From VAXT01 sp964591295 (lineage in GTDB: Bacteria > Actinomycetota > Thermoleophilia > Gaiellales > Gaiellaceae): 14,606 bases of DNA. Below, piece after piece: positions 5,855 through 11,181 of the stretch. The translations under genes were made by a program, and so were the position numbers. Every line of letters begins with the position of its first letter. Position 1 is the stretch's first letter. The notes under the pieces are model-generated. The model ran no database searches and had not been told where the DNA came from. It saw only the letters and a list, made by a program, of their open reading frames with translations. The stretch lies in NCBI GenBank assembly GCA_964591295.1, contig CAZQAG010000057.1:1-14606 (forward strand). The letters are read 5' to 3'.

Positions 5855-6544
5855 TTGAGGCCACGACGTCGGGTTGAGCCCACGCGGCCGGTCATCCCGC
5901 ACAGCCGGATCAACGAGGACATCCGGGTGCAACAGGTTCGGCTCGTCGATGAAAACGGCGGCCAGCTGGGAGTGAAGCCGATCCAGGAGGCGCTCGACTA
6001 CGCGCACGGCAAGGATCTCGACCTCGTCGAGGTCGCCGCTCAGGCGGACCCGCCGGTTGCGCGGGTCATGGACTACGGCAAGTACCGGTACGAGCAGGAG
6101 CAGAAGGCCAAGATCGCGCGCAAGCACCAGGTTTCGATCAACGTCAAGGAGATCAAGCTCAGGCCAAAGATCGGCATACACGACTACGAGACCAAGAAAG
6201 GCCACGTCGCCCGGTTCCTCGGACAGCGGGCCAAGGTCAAGGTCACGATCATGTTCCGTGGGCGGGAGACGACTCACCCGGAGCGCGGCCGTGACTTGCT
6301 GATGAAGCTGGCCGAGGACGTGAAGGAGCTCGGTCAGGTCGAATCGCCGCCGCTCCTCGACGGTCGGAACATGGTCATGTTGCTGGGGCCGACTAGGAAT
6401 GCAGGAGTAACAAAAGATGCCGAAACAGAAAACACACAGCGGAGCGAAGAAGCGGTTCAAGGTGACAGGAGCAGGGAAGCTCCTGCGCCGCCGAGCGATG
6501 AAGAGCCACTACCTGAGCAAGAAGTCCGAGAAGCGCAAGCGTAA
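5855..6544 (+). CDS. infC: Translation initiation factor IF-3
   Basis: IF3 binds the 30S subunit, checks start codon and initiator tRNA, and prevents premature 50S joining. The IF3-N domain is at about residues 16-85 (INEDIRVQQVRLVDENGG, DLVEVAAQADPPVARVMDYGKYRYE). IF3-C is at about 95-178 (VKEIKLRPKIGIHDYETKKGHVARFL, KVKVTIMFRGRE, MVMLLGP). The only start in frame after the TAG at 5834-5836 is TTG 5855; the Shine-Dalgarno is weak (GGTGAAG, 5843-5849). IF3 genes often use rare starts because the factor represses its own translation. After the conserved domain the frame stays open for about 43 codons (ending EPLPEQEVREAQA), overlapping rpmI by 128 nt. Acidic, Pro-rich tails occur on other actinobacterial IF3 proteins, so the tail may be real; an indel near 6390-6410 is the alternative. 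Confidence 0.95.
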   Translation: MRPRRRVEPTRPVIPHSRINEDIRVQQVRLVDENGGQLGVKPIQEALDYAHGKDLDLVEVAAQADPPVARVMDYGKYRYEQEQKAKIARKHQVSINVKEIKLRPKIGIHDYETKKGHVARFLGQRAKVKVTIMFRGRETTHPERGRDLLMKLAEDVKELGQVESPPLLDGRNMVMLLGPTRNAGVTKDAETENTQRSEEAVQGDRSREAPAPPSDEEPLPEQEVREAQA

Positions 6545-6623
6545 GTTCCGCCGCGACCAGCCGCTGCACGAGTCCAACGACCGCGCGGTCAGGCGCATGC
6601 TCGGTGGAGTGAAGAAAAAGTAA
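6417..6623 (+). CDS. rpmI: 50S ribosomal protein L35
   Basis: The 68-residue protein is highly basic and has the L35 signature MPKQKTHSGAKKRFKVTGAGKL, then RRRAMKSHYLSKKS and a C-terminal MLGGVKKK. Length and sequence are normal for the family. ATG 6417 has AGGAG at 6403-6407 with nine-base spacing. The first 128 nt overlap the end of the infC reading frame in a different phase, and the TAA stop shares its last base with the rplT ATG (TAATG). This is the conserved infC-rpmI-rplT operon, and the overlaps suggest tightly coupled translation. Confidence 0.97.
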   Translation: MPKQKTHSGAKKRFKVTGAGKLLRRRAMKSHYLSKKSEKRKRKFRRDQPLHESNDRAVRRMLGGVKKK

Positions 6624-7018
6624 TGCCGCGCGTGAAGCGATCCGTCGCGTCGCGCAAGCGGCGCAAGAAGGTGCTCGACCGCGCGAAGGGTTTCGTCGGC
6701 ACGAGGCACTCCCGCTACAAGGTCGCGAACGAGGCCGTCGAGCATGCGCTCGTCCACGCCTACCGCGACCGGAAGCGCCGCAAGCGGGAGATGCGCCGGC
6801 TCTGGATCATCCGCATCAATGCGGCCGCGCGCGCCGAGGGCCTCTCGTACAACCAGTTCGTCGCGGGCTGCCGCATGGCGGGGGTCGACCTCGATCGCAA
6901 GGTGCTCGCGTCGATCGCGGTGGACGACCCGGCCGCGTTCGGCAAGATCGCCGAGCAGGCGAAGACCGCGCTCGGGGCTAGCGACGGGGCCGGCAACGGC
7001 GACGGCGCTGGCGACTAG
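6623..7018 (+). CDS. rplT: 50S ribosomal protein L20
   Basis: L20 binds 23S rRNA early in large-subunit assembly and in some bacteria represses this operon. The 131-residue product starts MPRVKRSVASRKRRKKVLDR and contains AKGFVGTRHSRYKVANEAV, RRLWIIRINAAAR and SYNQFVAGCRMAGVDLDRKVLASIAVDDP, all typical of L20. After the usual end, at about residue 117, there is a Gly/Asp/Ala tail (GASDGAGNGDGAGD), a modest low-complexity extension. The start overlaps the rpmI stop (TAATG), implying translational coupling. The stop lies inside the presumed start region of the DUF2332 gene. Confidence 0.97.
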   Translation: MPRVKRSVASRKRRKKVLDRAKGFVGTRHSRYKVANEAVEHALVHAYRDRKRRKREMRRLWIIRINAAARAEGLSYNQFVAGCRMAGVDLDRKVLASIAVDDPAAFGKIAEQAKTALGASDGAGNGDGAGD

Positions 7019-7961
7019 CGCCTCGGTCTTCGAAGCCCAGGCGACTCAATGCGAGTCGCGCTCGCCCGTCTACGCCGATCTCTGCCGGCGCTTCGCCGAG
7101 GACCCGGTCGCGGCCGAGCTGGTCGGGCCCGAGCCCACGTGGGATGCGCCGTTGCGGCTTCTGGGCGGGCTGCACTACCTCGTGCTGGGAGGCGAGGCGG
7201 CCTGGGACGACCCACTCGCCGAGCATCGCGGGTTCCTGCGCGCGTTCATCGCCGAGCAGGGCGTCCAGACGAACGAGGTGCAGCGCTCCTGGGTGCTCCT
7301 GCCGCTGCTCCTACGGGTCGCCGACCAAACCGGGGCCGAGACCTTCGACCTCGTCGAGCTCGGGCCGAGCGCCGGCCTGAACCTCGTGTGGGATCGCTAT
7401 CGCTACCACTACGAGGCCGGGGAGTGGGGGCCTGAGGGCGCGCGCCTCACGTTCGAAGGCGAGGAGCGTCGACCGGTTCCGGCAGAGCTTCTCGAGCTCT
7501 CACCGATGGTCCGCGGGCGGATGGGAATCGACCGCGCGCCGATCGACGTCGGAAGCGAAGACGGTGCTCGGTTGCTGCGCTGCTTCGTCTGGGCCGGCCA
7601 GGACGAGCGGCTCGAGCGGCTCGACCGGGCAATCGACGCGCTCCGTGGCGATCCTCCGGAGCTCGTCCGAGGCGATTTCGTCGAGCTGCTGCCCGAGGTG
7701 CTCGCCGCCCAGCCGGCCGACGGGCTGACCGTCGTCTTCCAGACGGCGACCTGGGGATATCTCGACGATGACAGGCGAAAGCAACTACGCCTGACGTTGG
7801 AAGAGGCGGGCGACTCGCGGCCACTTGCCTTCATCTCCACCGGCAAGCCGCGGGTCGAGGAGCATTGCTGGGGACTGCGCCTCGTCTACTGGCCTGGCGC
7901 GGAGCGGGAGTTTGCGGGCCATGCCGACTTTCACGGCGCGTGGCTTCGGTGGGAACTGTGA
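7008..7961 (+). CDS. DUF2332 family protein
   Basis: From CTG 7008 the product is about 317 residues. The sequence fits the DUF2332 family, common in actinobacteria and of unknown function: FEAQATQCESRSPVYADLCRRF, then PLRLLGGLHYLVLGGE, ELGPSAGLNLVWDRY, FVWAGQDERLERLDRAI, TVVFQTATWGYLD and GHADFHGAWLRW. The DLVELGPSAGLNL segment resembles the glycine-rich SAM-binding loop of Rossmann methyltransferases, but a catalytic role is not shown. The start is uncertain. Family-like sequence begins by about 7029, yet no ATG, GTG or TTG is in frame there; the nearest candidate is CTG 7008, giving MATSASVFEAQ and overlapping the end of rplT by 11 nt. The stop overlaps the next gene's start (GTGA). Confidence 0.82.
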   Translation: MATSASVFEAQATQCESRSPVYADLCRRFAEDPVAAELVGPEPTWDAPLRLLGGLHYLVLGGEAAWDDPLAEHRGFLRAFIAEQGVQTNEVQRSWVLLPLLLRVADQTGAETFDLVELGPSAGLNLVWDRYRYHYEAGEWGPEGARLTFEGEERRPVPAELLELSPMVRGRMGIDRAPIDVGSEDGARLLRCFVWAGQDERLERLDRAIDALRGDPPELVRGDFVELLPEVLAAQPADGLTVVFQTATWGYLDDDRRKQLRLTLEEAGDSRPLAFISTGKPRVEEHCWGLRLVYWPGAEREFAGHADFHGAWLRWEL

Positions 7962-8635
7962 TCACGTCTGCCTCCAACCCGAAGCTTCGCCTCGTCCACC
8001 GGCTGCTGGACTCGCGGCGGCAGCGAGAGAAGGAAGGTCTCTTCGTGGCCGAGGGCGAGGATCTCGTCCAGGCCGCAGACGACGCGGGAATCGAGCCGGT
8101 CGAGCTGCTCCGCGCGGGCGAGGACGTCGAGCCGGACCTCTTGGCCAAGGTCTCGACGATGGGACACCCGCCGAGGGTGATGGGCATTTACCGGCGAGAC
8201 GCGTTGCCGAGGTGGGTCGAGCCGGTGTCGCTCTCGCTCTGGCACGTGGCCGACCCGGGCAACCTCGGCACGATCCTGCGCAGCGCCGATGCGTTCGGCG
8301 CCTCGGTCGCGCTTTCCCCGGGCTGCGCGGATCCGACCGGTCCGAAGGCGGTGCGAGCTTCGGCCGGAGCCGTCTTCCGCGTCCCGATCGCCGGCTTCGA
8401 CGAGCCGAGAGGGAAGCGGATCGCCCTCGTCTCGGACGGCGGCCAGAAGCTGGCCGACCTCGACCCGGGGGTGCCGGTCACCTACGTGCTCGGTGCGGAG
8501 CGAGAGGGCCTACCGGACGACGTCATTGCTGCCTGCGACGTGTCGGCGACGATTCCGCTTGCTCCGGGAGCGGAGTCTCTCAACGTCGCAATCGCCGGCG
8601 CGATCGCGCTCTACGAGCATCGGCGCGGCCGGTAG
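7958..8635 (+). CDS. TrmH/SpoU family RNA 2'-O-methyltransferase
   Basis: This 225-residue SPOUT enzyme probably 2'-O-methylates rRNA or tRNA using SAM. An N-terminal substrate-binding region (ITSASNPKLRLVHRLLDSRRQREKEGLFVAEGEDLV, about residues 1-85) precedes the SPOUT core. Motif 1 is WHVADPGNLGTILRSADAFGA, motif 2 YVLGAEREGLP and motif 3 IPLAPGAESLNVAIAGAIALYE, which together form the trefoil-knot SAM site. GTG 7958 overlaps the upstream TGA by 4 nt (GTGA) with GGTGGGA a few bases upstream, so the genes are translationally coupled. A TrmH-type gene after rplT and before pheS is typical in actinobacteria, where it is often annotated as 23S rRNA methyltransferase (RlmB or TsnR type). The exact target base cannot be read from the sequence. 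Confidence 0.93.
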   Translation: MITSASNPKLRLVHRLLDSRRQREKEGLFVAEGEDLVQAADDAGIEPVELLRAGEDVEPDLLAKVSTMGHPPRVMGIYRRDALPRWVEPVSLSLWHVADPGNLGTILRSADAFGASVALSPGCADPTGPKAVRASAGAVFRVPIAGFDEPRGKRIALVSDGGQKLADLDPGVPVTYVLGAEREGLPDDVIAACDVSATIPLAPGAESLNVAIAGAIALYEHRRGR

Positions 8636-8644
8636 GCTCGCAGC

Positions 8645-9061
8645 GTGGCAAGGATCGCGGGAGTCTGGACGTCACCGTCGCGCAAGAGCGGACGCATGGA
8701 CGGGCATGAGCGTCGCCGCGCGATTGCCGGGGAGGGGATCGAGGGCTGCGCCCATGCGAATCCTCCGAAGCGGGAGGTTCTCTTCGCCTCGAAGGAGCAC
8801 CTGGATGCGGTCGGCGTGGAGCCGGGCGCGACCCGGGAGAACCTGACCGTCGAAGGGGACGATGTCGAGCGCTGGCCGATCGGACAGCGGGTTCGCGCCG
8901 GCGGGGCAGTCTTCGAGATCACGATGGTCTGCGACCCGTGTCACCGCATGGACGAGCTGCGGGAGGGCCTGCGGGCCGAGCTGGAGGGCAGGCGCGGAAT
9001 GCTCGCGAGAGTCGTCGAGAGCGGCGAGGTCGCCGTCGGCGACGAGATTACGTTGCTCTAG
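8645..9061 (+). CDS. MOSC-domain protein
   Basis: The 138-residue product is a single MOSC domain, related to the molybdenum cofactor sulfurase C-terminus and to YiiM/YuaD. Supporting segments are IAGVWTSPSRKSGRM at the N-terminus, GEGIEGCAHAN (the position of the usual GIxGDxH), REVLFASKEHL, GATRENLTVEGDDVERWPIGQRVRAGGAVFEIT and VCDPCHRM with C96 and C99. Family members are thought to bind Moco or sulfur through a conserved Cys. Here the usual Asp after GI-G is a Cys, a small departure. GTG 8645 is 9 nt after the trmH stop, so it probably belongs to the same operon. Its stop overlaps the stop of a small gene on the opposite strand. Confidence 0.85.
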   Translation: MARIAGVWTSPSRKSGRMDGHERRRAIAGEGIEGCAHANPPKREVLFASKEHLDAVGVEPGATRENLTVEGDDVERWPIGQRVRAGGAVFEITMVCDPCHRMDELREGLRAELEGRRGMLARVVESGEVAVGDEITLL

Positions 9062-9249
9062 CTCGCACGACGGAAGCGCCAGAAGCGCCACCGGCGCTGA
9101 GCCCGACGCTCGCGGGCTTGGCGTTCTTCCTCGAGTATCGCCTCGTGGTAGGCGATCCGTTCCTGGAGACGTCGGCCGAGCTCGTCGTTCCGCGTCTCCT
9201 CGCGCGCCCGCTCAGCCCGGTCCAGTCTCTTCCTCTTCTTCTCGTCCAT
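9058..9249 (-). CDS. Small basic, highly charged helical protein
   Basis: No family is recognised. From ATG 9249 the product is 63 residues, beginning MDEKKRKRLDRAERAREE, containing RNDELGRRLQERIAYHEAILEEE, and ending in an Arg/Trp-rich tail (RRWRFWRFRRAS). The body is probably a single amphipathic or coiled helix; the basic aromatic tail could contact nucleic acid or membrane (inference). A GAGGAGG sequence lies just upstream but only three bases from ATG 9249; GTG 9279 is an alternative start that adds MRSGCCSRRT. The gene overlaps the preceding 33-codon acidic ORF by 38 nt in another frame and ends convergently on the MOSC gene. Confidence 0.55.
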   Translation of the reverse strand: MDEKKRKRLDRAERAREETRNDELGRRLQERIAYHEAILEEERQARERRAQRRWRFWRFRRAS

Positions 9250-9313
9250 CGTCCTCCTCGAGCAACAACCGGATCTCACGAACCTCGGCGCGGATCTCCA
9301 TCAACGTCGACAT
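9212..9313 (-). CDS. 33-residue acidic peptide, overlapping the basic small gene
   Basis: Not a recognised family. ATG 9313 opens a 33-codon frame with MSTLMEIRAEVREIRLLLEE, then DDGREEEEETGPG and TGA. An alternating helix (IRAEVREIRLLLEE) followed by a polyacidic tail looks like a real protein composition. A GAGGAG sequence lies about 12 bases upstream. The last 38 nt overlap the start of the 63-residue basic protein in a different frame, suggesting coupled translation of a short acidic/basic pair. There is no signal peptide. It could also be chance coding within a short interval. Confidence 0.4.
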   Translation of the reverse strand: MSTLMEIRAEVREIRLLLEEDDGREEEEETGPG

Positions 9314-9421
9314 GATAAGCAGCGTCTCCTCACGCTCGATCGGCGGCTGGGCGGGAGCGCGGCGCCGTCGAAGCACCCGGAGATGGTCGCCGAGCCGCGA
9401 TTCCGTCGCAAGATGGCCCGT

Positions 9422-10156
9422 TCAGCCGCGTCGTAAGGCGACGAAGATCATGTCCTCGCCGTTGCGGAACGGCGTCCGGTCGAACCAGCCGTAACACGCC
9501 TCGACCGCGAAGCCGGTCTCTTCGAGGAGCTGCTGCCACTCGTCGCGGGAGATCCAGGAGAGGGCCATCGTCGCTCCGCTTGAGGGACCGCGGACGGAGA
9601 GAGTGAGCGTCCTGGCGCCCTCGTCCCAGTCGGCGAGCTCGTAGATGCCCGGCTCGCGCTCGAGCCAACGGCCTTGGGTCTCGGCGATGTCGTCAGGCTT
9701 GGGGGCGAAGACGTCGAAGACGAACCGCCCGCCGGGGCGAAGCGCGGCGCGTGCGGCCGTCAGCGCCTCGACGCGCTCGCCGTCGTCGGCGAGGTGGAGG
9801 TAGGAGCGGAACGGGCAAATGACCAGCGGCACCTGTTCGTCCAGCGGCGGCCGGCGAAGGTCGCCGAGGCGGAGGTCGACCAGCTCGGCAACGCCTTCCT
9901 CCTCGGCGCGGCGCCCGCAGGCGGCAAGCATCTCCCGCGAAGAATCGACACCGATCACGCGGATGCCCTCGTGCGCGATCGGGAGAGCAATCCGGCCGGT
10001 CCCGATCCCCAGCTCGATGAGGGGGCCACCCGCCTTGTGCGCCTCGGCGACGTAGAAGGCGACGTCCTCGGTGACGCTGCGGCTCCAGGGGTCGTAGAGC
10101 CCCGCGATCGTGTCGTAGGGGCTAGCCCCGGGGCGAACCTGGCTCATATCCGTCAC
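9422..10156 (-). CDS. Class I SAM-dependent methyltransferase (copy 1)
   Basis: The product is 244 residues from GTG 10156. It has a Rossmann methyltransferase fold: motif I IELGIGTGRIALPI (about 47-60), the acidic residue after strand 2 (VIGVDSSREML, D71), LRLGDLRR near 96-102, ICPFRSYLHLADD in the post-II region and RAALRPGGRFVFDVF near 136-150. The front segment YDTIAGLYDPWSRSVTEDVAFYV and the C-terminal domain match those of the neighbouring copy 2. The substrate is unknown; the fold is shared by small-molecule and natural-product methyltransferases. ATG 10147 (MSQVRP) is an alternative start. GTG 10156 was chosen because it overlaps the stop of the preceding His-rich frame as GTGA. Confidence 0.9.
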   Translation of the reverse strand: MTDMSQVRPGASPYDTIAGLYDPWSRSVTEDVAFYVAEAHKAGGPLIELGIGTGRIALPIAHEGIRVIGVDSSREMLAACGRRAEEEGVAELVDLRLGDLRRPPLDEQVPLVICPFRSYLHLADDGERVEALTAARAALRPGGRFVFDVFAPKPDDIAETQGRWLEREPGIYELADWDEGARTLTLSVRGPSSGATMALSWISRDEWQQLLEETGFAVEACYGWFDRTPFRNGEDMIFVALRRG

Positions 10157-10323
10157 ACCCGCGTCCAATTTTCGTCGATACGCTCGTGCCGGAGGCACGC
10201 GGTCCCCCACCCGGGTGGGTGGATTGGGTGGATTGGGTGGATTGGGTGGAGTCGGTGGAGTCGGTGGAGTCGGTGGATTGAGTGGCCTGCGTGGAGTCCG
10301 TGGACTGGCCGAAGCACGCTCAT
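10153..10323 (-). CDS. Possible 56-residue His-rich repeat peptide between two methyltransferase genes
   Basis: ATG 10323 lies one base after the TGA of methyltransferase copy 2 and is preceded by GGAAG at a spacing of about ten. The TGA at 10155-10153 overlaps the GTG of copy 1 as GTGA. Between them the frame reads MSVLRPVHGLHAGHSIH, then RLHRLHRLHPIHPIHPIHPP and GWGTACLRHERIDENWTRV. The centre is a run of xxH triplets that could bind metal. The triplets come from a period-9 DNA repeat, which stays open in several frames on both strands, so an open frame alone proves little. The tight junctions on both sides are the main support. It may instead be an untranslated spacer. Confidence 0.35.
   Translation of the reverse strand: MSVLRPVHGLHAGHSIHRLHRLHRLHPIHPIHPIHPPGWGTACLRHERIDENWTRV
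10217..10306. repeat. Period-9 tandem repeat (about ten units)
   Basis: On the + strand the units run GGGTGGATT three times, GGGTGGAGT once, CGGTGGAGT twice, CGGTGGATT once and then GAGTGGCCT, GCGTGGAGT and CCGTGGACT. TGG at unit positions 4-6 never changes, and the two ends of the array have diverged in different ways. Four GGG runs at 10217-10249 separated by short loops could fold as a G-quadruplex in + strand DNA; the minus-strand mRNA would be C-rich. The array fills the gap between the two methyltransferase genes. Confidence 0.9.
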
Positions 10324-10324
10324 G

Positions 10325-11047
10325 TCATGCGGGCTTCCGTGTGACCCAGACGAACTCCCGGTTCTCCTTGCCAAATAGCCGCCTGTCGAAGTCGCCGTAG
10401 AGCGCCTCCACCTCGAGCCCTGCGACCTCGATCAGCCCTTCCCACTCGGCGCGGTTCACCCACCAGAGCGAGAGCTTTCGCTCACCCTCGCCAGGTCGAT
10501 CGACCCAGGCAGTGATGTCGATGCGGCTGTCGGTCGGGTCGTAGTCCATGCGCCGCCAGATACGGCTCCCCTCAGATTGTTGGCCGACGCCCTCGTCGGT
10601 GAGCCTTGCCGCGATCATCGGGTCGAAGACGAACGCATTCCATGCGAACCGCCCGCCCGGCTTGAGTGCTGCCGCGACCCGCTCGAACAGGCGCCGGCGC
10701 TCTTGCCAATTGGGCAAATGCAGGAGCGAGCGGCCGGGCGAGTAGATGAGGCCGGCCGGCTCATCTAGCTCGAGGTCGCGCATGTCTCCCTGCCTGAGCT
10801 CGAGGTCGACCCCAGCCGCATCGGCCCGCTCTCGCGCCTGCGCAAGCATCGCCGGAGAGAGATCGATGCCGATCACCTTGCGCCCCGTTTCCCGCGCCAC
10901 CGGAATCGCGACGCGGCCGTTGCCGACAGCGAGCTCGACGATCGGCCCCTCCGTCTCGCGGGCGAGATCGACGTAGAACGCGACGTCCTCCGTCATGTGC
11001 TGCGACCACTCGTCGTAGATCTCCGCGAACGGGTCGTACTGGCTCAT
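10325..11047 (-). CDS. Class I SAM-dependent methyltransferase (copy 2)
   Basis: The product is 240 residues from ATG 11047. Motif I is VELAVGNGRVAIPV (about 37-50), with VIGIDLSPAML (D62), LRQGDMRDL near 84-92, SPGRSLLHLPNW and AALKPGGRFAWNAF. It is a clear paralogue of copy 1: both share YDxxAxxYDxWSxxxTEDVAFYV at the front and an aromatic C-terminal domain (SLWWVNRAEWEGLIEVAGLEVEALYGDFDR against ALSWISRDEWQQLLEETGFAVEACYGWFDR). Copy 2 has Asn where copy 1 has Thr in motif I (GNGR against GTGR). An upstream ATG 11077 (MGKRYSENAA) is possible but lacks a ribosome-binding site; 11047 aligns with the paralogue. It leads the minus-strand block and is divergent from pheS. Confidence 0.9.
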   Translation of the reverse strand: MSQYDPFAEIYDEWSQHMTEDVAFYVDLARETEGPIVELAVGNGRVAIPVARETGRKVIGIDLSPAMLAQARERADAAGVDLELRQGDMRDLELDEPAGLIYSPGRSLLHLPNWQERRRLFERVAAALKPGGRFAWNAFVFDPMIAARLTDEGVGQQSEGSRIWRRMDYDPTDSRIDITAWVDRPGEGERKLSLWWVNRAEWEGLIEVAGLEVEALYGDFDRRLFGKENREFVWVTRKPA

Positions 11048-11181
11048 CGCCGCATTCTCGCTGTATCGTTTGCCCATGGCCGCGACGCGAACGCATTCTC
11101 TCTTTACCGGGCCTCGGCTTCTCGCCGGGGACCGGCGCTGACGCGCGGCCGATCCTCACGAGGGAAGACGGGGCCCAGGCA

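Noticed and set aside
5853..5859. CTT-TGA resembling the prfB +1 frameshift site before infC
   Set aside because: A +1 shift from GTG 5844 enters the wrong frame for infC. Only a -1 shift or reinitiation would reach it, and the upstream sequence lacks the close Shine-Dalgarno typical of prfB.
9674..10378. + strand frame through the period-9 repeat (GWIGWIG and WSRWSRW runs)
   Set aside because: Its first two thirds are antisense to methyltransferase copy 1 and its repeats follow from the DNA repeat; it has no matching start or stop context.
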